Positions 1 to 9,010 are shown, counted from the stretch's first letter. The stretch is DNA of 64,000 bases from Natroniella sp046097105 (GCF_046097105.1 NZ_CP175562.1:1054001-1118000), one strand, 5' to 3'. Numbers and translations: made by a program. The notes: generated by a model not told the origin, from the sequence alone.

Positions 1-72
1 TGACGCTAAAAGACTACCACTACTTAATAATAAAATTAAAGAGACTAAGATAAATACTTTTACTACTTTCAT
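1..72 (-). CDS. Start of a secreted protein (partial)
   Basis: Only the first 24 codons lie in the window. The ATG is preceded by a clear GGAGG ribosome binding site (about 78-84). The peptide begins MKVVKVFILVSLILLLSS and ends ...LLAS, which is a basic N-terminus, a hydrophobic core and a likely signal-peptidase region. It is therefore exported, but the mature protein is outside the window and no function can be given. It is divergent from the outer-membrane-like gene at 371. Confidence 0.6.
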   Translation of the reverse strand, partial: MKVVKVFILVSLILLLSSGSLLAS

Positions 73-370
73 TGATTTTCTCCTCCAAATCTTAAAATTA
101 TTCCTTTAAGTATATATTCTTGCTTAAACTTCTTTTTCCTGCATCATTCATCATAGAACTCCTTAACTAATTAAAACTAACATTAAATTAATTATAAACA
201 AGGAACTTACCCGATTATCTAGAATAATACCTATAGATATAATGGAAAGATTATAAAATGAATTAGATAGACTTAATATTTCAAACTTAAGTACAGATCT
301 TTTCTATTATTCATTATTACATATCTAACTATTTATCAAACTATGATTCAGAAAGAAGGGAGCTAAAATA

Positions 371-1063
371 ATGATTAAAGAACAAAAGTTAACTTTATTA
401 ATAGTTATATTATTAATTTTAACCTTTTCAACAACTGCATCTGCTACTTTTACAACAGGAGAAGGAAAACGGACTTATAAAATAGACAGCTTTCGTGTTG
501 ATCCACAATTAAGATTGCAATCTTTTTTAGTAGGAGTAGGAATTAATGACCAGACTTCTCTTAATTTTAAATTAACTGCTTTTAATGATAATGAAAAACC
601 AATGGACTTTATTTATCCTGGAGAGAGTTTCGGAGAAGATTTCTCTTTCTATTCAACAGGTGGGCCAATATTTGACGTGATGGTACAATATATACCTCGC
701 CATAGCTTGTTTGTTACTGAAACTAGTTTGAATGCTGTTCAAGCAGGTTTTAAAAACTATCGAGGAGATATTTTAAACGATGATACTAAAGATAGATATG
801 AAGGGTTAGAAAATAGCCTAAATCAAACCTATTTTGTCGTTGGACTCTTGAGCCGTTCTCGTTGGGATGATCATAACCTGTTTTCTGATCTCAACTTAGC
901 TTATGATCCTGATCTAGAACGTGGTGGCTTTCTTTTTGATAGTCAAATCGGAATGGAATTTAACTTAAGAAGTAATTTCAGAGCCCAAATCAGTTACCGA
1001 GCTATCGGAACATTTAATGACAGTGCAGGAGGAGTTTCATTGGGCTTAAAGGTTGATTATTAA
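371..1063 (+). CDS. Putative outer-membrane beta-barrel protein
   Basis: A 230-residue protein with a signal peptide (about 1-26, cleavage near ASA-T). The mature part is rich in alternating polar/hydrophobic stretches typical of beta strands and ends in an aromatic residue (...LKVDY), as outer-membrane barrels do. A good ribosome binding site (GAAGGGAG) lies just upstream and a hairpin terminator follows. This supports a double-membrane envelope, which is established for Halanaerobiales. The specific role (porin, assembly factor or other) is not recognisable. It resembles in style, though not clearly in sequence, the protein at 61739. Confidence 0.6.
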   Translation: MIKEQKLTLLIVILLILTFSTTASATFTTGEGKRTYKIDSFRVDPQLRLQSFLVGVGINDQTSLNFKLTAFNDNEKPMDFIYPGESFGEDFSFYSTGGPIFDVMVQYIPRHSLFVTETSLNAVQAGFKNYRGDILNDDTKDRYEGLENSLNQTYFVVGLLSRSRWDDHNLFSDLNLAYDPDLERGGFLFDSQIGMEFNLRSNFRAQISYRAIGTFNDSAGGVSLGLKVDY

Positions 1064-1101
1064 ACAGAATATAAAAGTTAACTTTAACTTAAATCTAATG
1101 A

Positions 1102-1137
1102 AAAAAGAGATTAGCAGATGCTAATCTCTTTTTATTT
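1102..1137 (+). terminator. Rho-independent terminator
   Basis: A long hairpin (AAAGAGATTAGC, short loop, GCTAATCTCTTT) followed by a T-rich run. It lies 40 bases after the outer-membrane-like gene and terminates that transcript. Confidence 0.85.
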
Positions 1138-1219
1138 TGTAACTTAAATGAATAATTATTTTTCAATTACTAAAACTATTATAGAAAATTAATTTTACTG
1201 TAAAAAAGGAGGAACTTTT

Positions 1220-1648
1220 GTGGATCGAACTTTAAAAGGTTTATTTGCCGGGATAATCAGTGCAATTATTATGAACTCGCTCGATTTAATCTTTTTTTAT
1301 ATCTTTAACTTAACAGAAAGTCGCTTTCTTGACTGGGCAAGCCTTATCATGCTCGGCCGTATTCCAGCTAATAACTTCGAAGTAATTTATACATTGATAA
1401 TTCAAATCCTATGGACTGGTTCATTAGGTATTATCTTCAGCCTTTTAATACCTTATTTAAGCTCCCAAGGACATATTTTAAAAGGTGTCCTCTATGCCTT
1501 TTTACTTACTTTTGTTTTTCGTGCCGTTGTTGTCTTATCTGATCTTACTCCTCTTAATAATATTTCAACAACAACCAGCCTAACAACTGTAATTTTTGCT
1601 ATCGTGTGGGGTGTAACCTTAGCAACAATTCTACATAGATTAGATTAA
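1220..1648 (+). CDS. Small four-helix membrane protein
   Basis: A 142-residue integral membrane protein with four hydrophobic segments (about 6-28, 52-75, 85-108, 118-138). It starts at GTG, fixed by an AAGGAGG sequence six to seven bases upstream. No motif points to a function; it is loosely like small uncharacterised Firmicute membrane proteins of the YqhR type. The gene is convergent with the EAL gene and only 20 bases separate them. Confidence 0.55.
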   Translation: MDRTLKGLFAGIISAIIMNSLDLIFFYIFNLTESRFLDWASLIMLGRIPANNFEVIYTLIIQILWTGSLGIIFSLLIPYLSSQGHILKGVLYAFLLTFVFRAVVVLSDLTPLNNISTTTSLTTVIFAIVWGVTLATILHRLD

Positions 1649-1668
1649 CTTTAGTTTAGAAAATTAAA

Positions 1669-2832
1669 TTATAATTCACCTAAAATTTCTTGAGCTGGCC
1701 GAGGCTTAGCAAAATAATACCCTTGTACTAGATCAATACGCCCCTCTTTTAAAGCCACAACTTGTTCCTCCCGTTCAACCCCCTCACCAAGAATCTGAGC
1801 TCCTAAATTATTAATTCGCTCGACAGTTTGATAAACACTCTGCTGTACAGCCTGACTTTGATCTATTTTATTAACTACCGTAATGCACAACTTAACAATT
1901 GTTGGCTTTAATCGTTTAACAGTCTCTAGATCAAAAAAACCACAACCTAAATCATCCAGTGCAAATTTAATTCCTAGATTCTTTAATTGATCAATTCTTC
2001 CTTGTAGCTGCTCAACTTTCTCCACTGGTAAATGTTCAGTAATCTCCAAAATTATCGTTGATAGAATAGGCTTAAACTTATCTTGACTGATAAACTGATA
2101 AAATCGATCAGAGACTAATAGCTCAGGGCCAATATTTAATGCAATCTTATACTTATCATTCAATTTTTCAGCCCAATTGAGTGCCTGAGCAATACTTGCT
2201 AACTCCAACTCCTCTGTCAATCCAAAATAAGCTGCTGCTCCAAATAAATTTGCTGCTGAAAATAACTCACTATCTGTTGGCCCTCGGGTCAAAGCTTCAT
2301 AACCTATAACCTCTTCATCTGTTGCAGAGAGCAAGGGTTGAAAATAAGTACTTAACTGTTTAGATTTAATTATCTCTTTAAACTCCTGCTCAGTTACTAA
2401 CTTTTTATAAATTATATTAGAATCTAAAGCATTTCCAGCCCCTTCTAATTGCGACTCTTTTCTTATTTGAGCTGACTTCTCCCCAACAGCAGAAACCAAA
2501 ACCTTAAAGTCAATTCTACTCCCCGTAGCAGCCCCAAACTCCTCTCTTAACCTATCATGAATTAATTCTACCCCTGTCTTACTCAATGATTCTAACTGTT
2601 CTTTTTGATCAATAAATATATCAAGTTCATCCATAGCAAACAGAAGAGTCCAAACCCCAAACTTTTCACTCCTGATAGGAGAAATAATAGTATGTCTAGT
2701 CAGCAATTTAGTTGTTAACTCTTGAAATGTCTGATCTAAGTTTTTTCTTGCTTCCGCAATCACAGTTTCTCCAAAAATATCCTCAAGCTGTGTTGGGTTT
2801 TGTATCCTAATCTCAAATGAATATTTTTTCAT
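1669..2832 (-). CDS. EAL-domain protein (c-di-GMP phosphodiesterase)
   Basis: The C-terminal half (about 160-385) is an EAL domain. The catalytic signature is visible: EALTRG, the Asn of LNIGPEL, the Glu of LEITEH, the adjacent Asp pair of FALDDLGCGF, a Lys in the VKL strand and EGVE near the end. The metal and general-base residues are therefore kept and hydrolysis of c-di-GMP to pGpG is likely. Loop 6 (DDLGCGF) differs from the usual DDFGTGYS and could alter activity. The first 150 residues are alpha/beta and may be a degenerate GGDEF or sensor domain. I start at ATG 2832 (MKKYS), because the SD AAGGAG is correctly spaced for it; the GTG three codons upstream is too close. Confidence 0.85.
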   Translation of the reverse strand: MKKYSFEIRIQNPTQLEDIFGETVIAEARKNLDQTFQELTTKLLTRHTIISPIRSEKFGVWTLLFAMDELDIFIDQKEQLESLSKTGVELIHDRLREEFGAATGSRIDFKVLVSAVGEKSAQIRKESQLEGAGNALDSNIIYKKLVTEQEFKEIIKSKQLSTYFQPLLSATDEEVIGYEALTRGPTDSELFSAANLFGAAAYFGLTEELELASIAQALNWAEKLNDKYKIALNIGPELLVSDRFYQFISQDKFKPILSTIILEITEHLPVEKVEQLQGRIDQLKNLGIKFALDDLGCGFFDLETVKRLKPTIVKLCITVVNKIDQSQAVQQSVYQTVERINNLGAQILGEGVEREEQVVALKEGRIDLVQGYYFAKPRPAQEILGEL

Positions 2833-2978
2833 ATTTCCCACTTCTCCTTAACTATTATTTTTTAATAATATGGTCAACTTACTTTTTAGAAATTCTTTAC
2901 TTTTCTTAGTTATGGCCCACCAGTTGAGTATCTTTTTTACAGAAAAAATCAAAGAAGAACTACAAAATAGATTAATTT

Positions 2979-3020
2979 AAGCCAAGCAAAGTTAATATTT
3001 ACATCAACCCTGCTTGGCTC
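2979..3020. other. Hairpin in a 560-base gene-free stretch
   Basis: The bases 2833-3402 hold no intact gene. AGCCAAGCA (about 2980) pairs with TGCTTGGCT (about 3011) around a loop of roughly 20 bases. It has no strong T-run, so it could be a weak terminator or a leader structure of unknown role. Confidence 0.35.
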
Positions 3021-3164
3021 TTTGTAAAAGCTACTTTTAATTATCATTCTACTATAATATATTGACTAACTTAATCTAATTCCCTGCATGATATTTCTAT
3101 AAAATTTAACTTTGTATTTAGATACAAACTATCAGCAAACTTTTTAACTGCTTGACTCCTAATA

Positions 3165-3333
3165 CTTTTATGGTTTTGAGAAACAAATAAGAGGCACTCA
3201 CATCAGAAATAATATTAAATATGGTAAGACACTATTAGAGTTTAAAGATAAGGAAAGTAGATTATTGAAAGCTTTATTTTTCGAAAAATTTAATCTAGCT
3301 CAATACTCTTCCTTTATTAGAGTGGGGAGATGA
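3165..3333 (+). pseudogene. Possible gene fragment
   Basis: One plus-strand frame stays open for about 55 codons (ending ...FIRVGR, TGA at 3331) with plausible composition (KYGKTLLEFKDKESRLLKAL). It has no start codon and no ribosome binding site, so if real it is the tail of a decayed gene. No family is recognised; it may be chance. Confidence 0.2.
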
Positions 3334-3402
3334 GAAGCTATAAGATCGATATAGATCTTTAAATTACTGAGTACAATAAACTGAACCTATCAATTACTAA
3401 CT

Positions 3403-3597
3403 TTATTTCGATCCATTCTCTTTGAGCAGTTGATCTGCTTCATTGATTGCTTCAACAAATTTTTCCCATTCCTCTGGTCTAAAAGCACAACTAGCTGATA
3501 CATCTTCAGAAGCTATAAAGATCCCAACTTCACCATGCTCCTTATGAACACCAATAGTTAATTTTTCACCTATTTTTCTCTCTTCAATGATTCTCAT
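3403..3597 (-). CDS. Small hypothetical protein, 64 aa
   Basis: A compact acidic protein with beta strands in the first half (LTIGVHKEHGEVGIFIASEDV) and an amphipathic helix in the second (PEEWEKFVEAINEADQLL). An SD-like TAGGAG precedes the ATG. It lies 12 bases downstream of the small basic protein at 3610-3756, so the two are probably co-transcribed. Small proteins with a PEEW...F helix are common in Firmicute chromosomes and prophages, but I do not recognise a family. Confidence 0.5.
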   Translation of the reverse strand: MRIIEERKIGEKLTIGVHKEHGEVGIFIASEDVSASCAFRPEEWEKFVEAINEADQLLKENGSK

Positions 3598-3609
3598 TAT
3601 TAACCACTC

Positions 3610-3756
3610 CTATTTCATTAATTTTCTAATTAATTTACGACCAATCACCTTATTTTTAGTTCGCTTAGCTATCCTTTTAGGGTTACCACTCGATAAAGTC
3701 TCAATATCATTAGCAACTCTGGCCAGCTTATAAAGAAAGCTAACAAATTTTCTCAT
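3610..3756 (-). CDS. Small basic protein, 48 aa
   Basis: The peptide begins MRKFVSFLYKLARVANDI and ends ...IGRKLIRKLMK. A very strong ribosome binding site (AAGGAGGGG) sits just upstream of the ATG. It is highly basic, with an N-terminal amphipathic helix and the segment SGNPKRIAKRTKNK. Short proteins of this pattern (ARxxNDIxxLxSGNPKRIxRRxKNK) are, as I recall, frequent in clostridial phages and genomes, with no known role. DNA or RNA binding is only an inference from charge. Confidence 0.6.
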   Translation of the reverse strand: MRKFVSFLYKLARVANDIETLSSGNPKRIAKRTKNKVIGRKLIRKLMK

Positions 3757-3822
3757 GTGTTTTCCCCTCCTTTATAGTCAAAGCTCTCATTTTTAGTATA
3801 CTTAATAATATTCATCTTTAAA

Positions 3823-4872
3823 CTATATTATGGCTTCATTTTCCGTTTCTATTTCATATAATATATCCTCAACCAATTCAGATTCATCTTTAACCTGCTT
3901 TCGTCCTTCTTCTTTAGCCAAATAGAGTGCTGCATCAGCTACTTTAACAAGTTTTTCTAACCCATCATCATTATTAGGTTTAGCAATAGCCACTCCTGCA
4001 CTGATCGTTACATAATCAGAAATCTGCGACTTTTGATGGGGTAATTTTAAACTCTCTACTCCTATTCTGAGCCTTTCAGCAACCTTAACTGCCCCACTCA
4101 GCCCTGTTTCTGGTAATATCACAGCAAACTCTTCTCCTCCATAACGGGCTACCAAATCAGCAGGACGAAGTACTAACTCTTCAAACTTCTGTGCTATCTT
4201 TTGTAAACACTCATCACCAGCTTGGTGTCCATAAGTGTCATTATATTCTTTAAAATAATCAATATCAATCATAATCAAAGCCAATGGGGTCATTTTACGT
4301 TTAGATCTCTTCCATTCTTCTTCTAATTTATTATTAAAGAACCTTCTATTAGCAAGCCCAGTTAAACCATCACTAGAAGCCATCTTTTCCAGCTTCTTAT
4401 TAGCCTCTTCTATTTCTTTGTTGAGCTTTTCCAATAATTCCGTCTTCTCTTCAAGTTCTCTTTCTCTTTTTTTACGTTTTTTTATCTCTTTACTAAGTCT
4501 CAAAACCGAATTAACCCTAGCCAATAACTCCACCTTTTGAATCGGCTTAGTTATATAATCAATAGCTCCTGCCGAAAAAGCTCGCTCTAAAGAGTCAAGA
4601 TCAGTTTTAGAGGTAACCATAATTACAGGAATATCTTTTAAATTTGAATCTTGTTTTATTTGCTGACAAAGTTCGATTCCATCTATTTTCGGCATTACAA
4701 TATCCAATAATATCAAATCTATCTCAGCCACTTTATCATCTTTTAAACCTAGAATCTCAAATGCTTCTTGAGCTGAACTAGCAAGATGGACTTTCTGGTA
4801 GCCTTCCTCTTTAAGAATCTGGGCCAACAAGAACCTTATAAATCGAGAATCATCAACAATTAAGATCTCCAT
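3823..4872 (-). CDS. Response regulator with diguanylate cyclase output
   Basis: A 349-residue REC-GGDEF protein of PleD/WspR type that makes c-di-GMP from GTP when its receiver is phosphorylated. The receiver (about 1-120) shows the acidic pair in IVDDSRF, the phospho-acceptor Asp in LLDIVMPK and the conserved Lys in ITKPIQ. A coiled coil (about 125-165) links it to the GGDEF domain (about 165-335), which has an intact GGEEF active site. RPAD lies five residues before GGEEF, so the inhibitory RxxD site is present and product feedback is expected. No partner histidine kinase is adjacent. The ATG is supported by GGGAGG seven bases upstream. Confidence 0.92.
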   Translation of the reverse strand: MEILIVDDSRFIRFLLAQILKEEGYQKVHLASSAQEAFEILGLKDDKVAEIDLILLDIVMPKIDGIELCQQIKQDSNLKDIPVIMVTSKTDLDSLERAFSAGAIDYITKPIQKVELLARVNSVLRLSKEIKKRKKRERELEEKTELLEKLNKEIEEANKKLEKMASSDGLTGLANRRFFNNKLEEEWKRSKRKMTPLALIMIDIDYFKEYNDTYGHQAGDECLQKIAQKFEELVLRPADLVARYGGEEFAVILPETGLSGAVKVAERLRIGVESLKLPHQKSQISDYVTISAGVAIAKPNNDDGLEKLVKVADAALYLAKEEGRKQVKDESELVEDILYEIETENEAII

Positions 4873-4888
4873 TTAACTACCTCCCTTC

Positions 4889-5833
4889 TTATAATTTAGA
4901 CAAAGCCTTACCATTTAAATAATCAAACTTTTTCCCTTGCCAACTATTTCTTCTCTCCATTTCCTCCAAAATAAAGTTATTAATCTGATCATAATTATAA
5001 TCCCAATTTACAAACAATGTACCTTCTCTAGGAGCCTTACCGATCAATCTCTGAACTGCTATCTTGGGATCTAAATGCTCTAAAAATTCAATAACTCGAT
5101 CAATATATTCAGCTAATGAAATCAGCTCTAACTCTCCCTGTTGATACTGATCAGCCAGTTGAGTATCCTCTCTAATATAAAGTGCATGTAACTTGACATT
5201 CTCTACTTTTAATGCCGAGACTATCTTAGCTGCTTCCCTAGCATCCAACTTGTCATCACCAGGTAAATTCAATATTATATGGGCTCCTATTTCAGCATTA
5301 TATCTATGGGCAGTCAGCACTGCATCAATAAATTCAGCAAGAGTATGACCTCGGTTGATCTCTTCTAATGTATGATAATTGGTTGATTGTAACCCTAATT
5401 CAAAGGTAAGAGTAGGCTCAGTAGTTGATTTATGTATTAGCTTCATAATCTGAGCTACATAATCTTGACTGATACAATCCGGTCTAGTCGCTAAAGCAAT
5501 CTCCACAATCTCATCAATCCCCAACACCTGTTCAATATTACTTTTTAATTGATCTAAAGGTAAGTATGTGTTGGTGAAATTCTGAAAGTAAGCAATAAAC
5601 TTCTCAGCTCGATACTTAGTAGCAATTCTTTCCTTTTTATGTAAGACTTCATTTCTACTTACTTCTTGATCCTCAGAAAAACTGGCTCCTCCCTCACCAC
5701 AGTAAGTACAACCACCTTCAGCTATATTCCCATCACGATTAGGACAAGTAAGTGCTAAATTAATTGGAATCTTATAGGTTCTTGTTCCATATTTGTTCTT
5801 CAAATAATTAGAATAACGATAGTATTTATCCAT
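4889..5833 (-). CDS. Radical SAM protein, YtqA/YhcC family
   Basis: A radical-SAM enzyme of the TIGR01212 family. The cluster-binding cysteines are CPNRDGNIAEGGCTYC, a long spacing between the first and the CxxC pair that is diagnostic of this family. The gene lies just downstream of mnmM on the same strand, as ytqA and ytqB are neighbours in Bacillus. There YtqB is the tRNA methyltransferase MnmM, and YtqA has been linked to the same wobble-uridine (mnm5s2U34) pathway. I therefore infer a role in converting the cmnm5 side chain before methylation. I prefer the ATG at 5833 (MDKYYRYS): the GGGGTTGAG upstream can serve as its SD, and the earlier ATG at 5848 has none. Confidence 0.85.
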   Translation of the reverse strand: MDKYYRYSNYLKNKYGTRTYKIPINLALTCPNRDGNIAEGGCTYCGEGGASFSEDQEVSRNEVLHKKERIATKYRAEKFIAYFQNFTNTYLPLDQLKSNIEQVLGIDEIVEIALATRPDCISQDYVAQIMKLIHKSTTEPTLTFELGLQSTNYHTLEEINRGHTLAEFIDAVLTAHRYNAEIGAHIILNLPGDDKLDAREAAKIVSALKVENVKLHALYIREDTQLADQYQQGELELISLAEYIDRVIEFLEHLDPKIAVQRLIGKAPREGTLFVNWDYNYDQINNFILEEMERRNSWQGKKFDYLNGKALSKL

Positions 5834-6001
5834 TTTCTCAACCCCCATGGTAAAGTAGATTTAATATATAATACTTAATTGTTGAAGATCAATATCTTAA
5901 ATAAGTTTATAATCTTTAAGTTCTTCTATCTTTGATTATTCATTATTCAATATTAAGTGTTAAATAATTTTATCTATTCAATATTAAATATTAAATGCTC
6001 T

Positions 6002-6565
6002 CTAGCCCCTTTTTTTGATCACCATTACTTCTGGTGGCTTGCTAGCTTGATTAATAAATTGATAATGTAATACATTATATTCCTTATAATTTAGATTTGT
6101 AGCATACTGTAAAAGAGCTTCTGCTTCTTCTTTTCCAGCTTGATGGCCTGTATAGATCACTATTACCATTACTCCACCCTTGACTAATATATCTAATCCT
6201 GCTTTAACCGCCCGTAGAGTAGTCTTTATTGTTGTAGTAATATCTTTATCTGTTCCTGGTAAATACCCTAAATTAAATAAGATTCCATCAACTTCTTCAC
6301 TTATATATTGGGCCAACTTCTGATGATCAGCCTGAATTAAAGTTACTCGCTCTAAGAATCCTGACTTCATTAATTTACCTTTAGTTCTTTCAATAGCCTG
6401 CTTTTGGATATCAAAGCCCCAAACTTGTCCTTCAGCACCTACTAATTTTGCTAAAAATTCAGTATCATTCCCGTTACCAACAGTAGCATCTACTACGTTG
6501 GCCCCTTCAAATAATTGTTCTGTTAAAATTGAGTGAGAATATTCAACCCCTTGCTGTAATCTCAA
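6002..6565 (-). CDS. mnmM: tRNA (mnm5s2U34)-methyltransferase MnmM (YtqB)
   Basis: A 187-residue class I SAM-dependent methyltransferase of the YtqB family. VVDATVGNGNDT is the SAM-binding motif I, FDIQKQ the acidic motif II, and NLGYLPG the family-specific motif IV. MnmM transfers the last methyl group to form 5-methylaminomethyl-2-thiouridine at tRNA position 34. It starts at TTG, since AGGAGGAG sits eight bases before it. The radical-SAM gene of the same pathway follows after 170 bases of AT-rich DNA. Confidence 0.88.
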   Translation of the reverse strand: MRLQQGVEYSHSILTEQLFEGANVVDATVGNGNDTEFLAKLVGAEGQVWGFDIQKQAIERTKGKLMKSGFLERVTLIQADHQKLAQYISEEVDGILFNLGYLPGTDKDITTTIKTTLRAVKAGLDILVKGGVMVIVIYTGHQAGKEEAEALLQYATNLNYKEYNVLHYQFINQASKPPEVMVIKKRG

Positions 6566-6875
6566 ATTGACTCTCCTCCTATAAAGTTTAACCGCTTTAA
6601 CTTTAATATATTTCTTAATAAAATTTATTTGGCATTAAGTTTAGCTAAATCTTAATTAAGCTATGTTACAACTCAGCTCTTAGTTATAATTATTCCGCTT
6701 TAGTTAAAAATATCCTGCAAATAATAAAAACAATCTGCATATTTCTTAGTTAATGCTCGCTCTATGAGATTGTAATCATTGACTATTAGTATTTATCTTT
6801 CCCACTACTAAATATTAATTATTAATTATTAAATACTAAGCCTTTTCACTACTAATCAGTTAGTAATATTTTTAA

Positions 6876-6905
6876 TTAGCTTACTGAAATAAGACATGGT
6901 ATAAT
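6876..6905 (+). promoter_or_regulatory. Extended -10 promoter of the DUF4349 gene
   Basis: A perfect TATAAT (6900-6905) is preceded by TGG, an extended -10. The -35 region about 17-18 bases upstream is weak. It lies 27 bases before the ATG of the lipoprotein gene. The rest of the 366-base gap 6566-6931 is AT-rich and holds short TATTAATTATTAAATACTAA-like repeats and no gene. Confidence 0.6.
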
Positions 6906-6931
6906 ACAAGTTAGAAAGGGGGGGATATTAA

Positions 6932-7795
6932 ATGCGAAGAAAGAGTAAACTTCATCTGTTAGTTACAATATTTATGTTAACTATTCTCTTACTTACTACT
7001 GGTTGTCTTCCTTCCTGGGGTAGAAATAATTCTGAACCCACTGTCGAAGCTCCGGAACGAATGATGGAGTTGGCCCGAAAAGAAAGTATAGAACCCGTAG
7101 TTAATACTACTAGTTATGATCTAGATGATCAACCAGTTAATACTTCCGAGCGAAAACTGATCACCACTGGCAATCTACAATTAGAAACTACAAATTTAGC
7201 AGATAATGAGAGAAAAATCAAAGAATTAATCGAAGACTATTCTGGTTATTTATCTAATTCACGACAACAACAACTAGCAGATCAACGCCAATCACACTCA
7301 TATACCATTCGAGTTCCAACCGATAATTTCTCAGCACTTATCTCTGATTTACAAGAGTTAGGAGAGCTGAAAAATAAACAGATCAGCAGTCAAGATGTAA
7401 CAGATAAATATATTGATCTAGAGGTACGACAAAAGAACCTCACCGCACAGGAAACTAGATATCGTGAACTGTTAACTGAAGCTGAAGCAGTCAGAGAAAT
7501 CTTAGAGATTGAAAAAGAATTAAATCGAGTACGAACTGAAATTGAACGAATCGAAAATCAACTGGAGCGTTATGATAATCAGATTAATCTAAGTACAATT
7601 CGGCTAAGGTTGACCGAGCCAGAACCATTATTTAATAATTATCGACTACCAGAAACATTACAACAAGCAGTCCAAGGCTTTATTACCAGTATTCACTTAA
7701 TCATCATTGTCAGTGGACGACTGCTTCCTTGGTTACTTATATTAATAACCATTATTATTTTAAGTTACAAATTAATTACTAAATGGCGTAAATAA
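6932..7795 (+). CDS. DUF4349 lipoprotein with C-terminal membrane anchor
   Basis: A 287-residue envelope protein. The N-terminus is a lipoprotein signal (MRRKSKLHLL...LLTTGC, lipobox Cys about residue 25). Residues 75-230 form the DUF4349 domain: RKLITTGNLQLET, then SYTIRVPTDNFSALISDLQELG, then a coiled coil rich in RxELLTEAEAVREILEIEKELNRVRTEIE. A transmembrane helix closes the protein (about 250-283). DUF4349 proteins are widespread, often lipid-anchored, and of unknown function. Strong SD (AAGGGGGGG). Confidence 0.82.
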   Translation: MRRKSKLHLLVTIFMLTILLLTTGCLPSWGRNNSEPTVEAPERMMELARKESIEPVVNTTSYDLDDQPVNTSERKLITTGNLQLETTNLADNERKIKELIEDYSGYLSNSRQQQLADQRQSHSYTIRVPTDNFSALISDLQELGELKNKQISSQDVTDKYIDLEVRQKNLTAQETRYRELLTEAEAVREILEIEKELNRVRTEIERIENQLERYDNQINLSTIRLRLTEPEPLFNNYRLPETLQQAVQGFITSIHLIIIVSGRLLPWLLILITIIILSYKLITKWRK

Positions 7796-7798
7796 ATA

Positions 7799-7871
7799 TT
7801 AAGTTTAAGGCTAAATTTAAATAAGAGCTAAACCATTATGCTTTTAATGATTGACTTAGCCTTAAGCTTAA
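7799..7871. repeat. Palindromic intergenic repeat, copy A
   Basis: A 73-base element with 16-base inverted ends (TTAAGTTTAAGGCTAA at 7799 and its complement with one mismatch ending at 7871). Its centre resembles copies at 34.8 and 63.5 kb (AATAAGAGCTAA ... TTATG ... TTTTAATG.TTGACTTAG). It fills the gap between convergent genes, beginning three bases after one stop codon and ending just before the other. It may act as a bidirectional terminator. Confidence 0.6.
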
Positions 7872-7872
7872 C

Positions 7873-8286
7873 CTAATCTTTCTTTAATTCTTGCAGCCCT
7901 TGCTGACAATAACCATACTCGCTCCACTGACAAGAGCCACAAAACTCCTCTAAATCTCTTTCTGTAAGCAACTTGGCTATTCTTTGTTCAAGATCTGTTA
8001 ATAAATAAATTCCATCCTCTATTACACCAAGCTTATCGATCACAAATTGATCCAGCTTCTTAATCTCTGCTTCCTTCTCTGAATCTTGATCCTTAAAGCA
8101 ACCTTTCTCTTTTTTATTAGGACAAGCAGCACAAAGGATATCTGGCTTTCTTACTATCTTTAATTTAAGCTCTGGATTCAACCTAAAGCTGGCTAATACC
8201 TCTTTCATTACCTGTGTAAAACGTTCGTCATATCCTAAACCTCGAAAACCCAATCTACAGATCAAATGATGTGCTCTAAATTTCAT
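7873..8286 (-). CDS. DUF1284 cysteine-rich protein
   Basis: A 137-residue protein beginning FRAHHLICRLGFRGLGYDERF, the hallmark start of DUF1284. It has two cysteine groups, CAACPNKKEKGC (about 77-88) and CGSCQWSEYGYC (about 117-128), which could bind zinc or an iron-sulfur cluster. The family is found in anaerobes and methanogens and has no established function. The ATG has a plausible SD (GGGGAGGAG). Confidence 0.8.
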   Translation of the reverse strand: MKFRAHHLICRLGFRGLGYDERFTQVMKEVLASFRLNPELKLKIVRKPDILCAACPNKKEKGCFKDQDSEKEAEIKKLDQFVIDKLGVIEDGIYLLTDLEQRIAKLLTERDLEEFCGSCQWSEYGYCQQGLQELKKD

Positions 8287-8339
8287 TTTTCTCTCCTCCC
8301 CTCTTCATTAAACAACATTTCTCTATAACTAACCTCTAC

Positions 8340-8929
8340 TTAGAAATTAGAAATCATTGGCCCATCAGGAGCTGAAATTTCAAAACCTGAATTTCCAACA
8401 AAACCCTCTAACCTATGTTCATTAACAGCTAATACTCTGAAAGCAACATAATCTAAATTAGGCTTATCTAGCCAACTATCATGAAAAGTATACGAACTAT
8501 CCCTCGCAATTAAACTTGACTGGGTAATAAGCTCTTTATCCCCATCAAAATAATACAGTTCAACTCTATATATATCACTGTCTACACTGGGCCAACTTAA
8601 AGTAACAGAAGCAATCTCACCAGCAAAAAGACTGGCATAACCATCGTCAAAATTACCTTAGTCTCTTCAACCTCAATACTCCCTGGAGTAAACTCCCAGC
8701 CCTCCTTAACTGGCGTAACTGTTACCGGGCCAACCAATTGATGCTTACTCCATCTGCCTTCTTCATCTGTCGTAGCAATACCAAACTGTTCAAATTTTAG
8801 AGTCACCGCTTCTATCCCGTTACCATTGCTATCTGTTATAGTTCCTGATAAATGATATTCCTCTTCCTGACACCCAGTAAAGATCAATACTACACTCAAC
8901 ATAATTAATAGTAATATAATTTTTTTCAT
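8340..8929 (-). pseudogene. Frameshifted lipoprotein: carboxypeptidase-like plus Fn3-like domain
   Basis: The gene starts at ATG 8929 with a strong SD. It encodes a lipoprotein signal (lipobox IFTGC, Cys about 20) and a carboxypeptidase-regulatory-like beta domain (LSGTITDSNGNGIEAVTL). Near 8650 the frame runs off into VMPVFLLVRLLLLL. A second frame takes over at once (NFDDGYASLFAGEIASVTLSWP...) and stays open to a TAA at 8340-8342, with Fn3-like beta strands (YRVELYYFDGDKELI). Adding one A in the GTAATTTT stretch restores a continuous reading frame of about 196 codons. It is either a recent single-base deletion or a sequencing error. Confidence 0.75.
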
Positions 8930-9010
8930 TTTTTAATTCCTCCTATCACCATAACCAATATCTATTTATTATTACTTCCAGATTTGTAATTTAAAACCTC
9001 TGTTCCTCCT

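Noticed and set aside
2833..3402. c-di-GMP or other known riboswitch beside the c-di-GMP genes
   Set aside because: I looked for the conserved c-di-GMP-I core and saw only a simple hairpin at 2979-3020; no conserved aptamer could be recognised by eye.
5930..6000. Possible CRISPR-like direct repeats of ATTCAATATTAA words
   Set aside because: Copies are short, unevenly spaced and without unique spacers; no cas genes. The Cas4-like nuclease at 38527 belongs to a helicase cluster.
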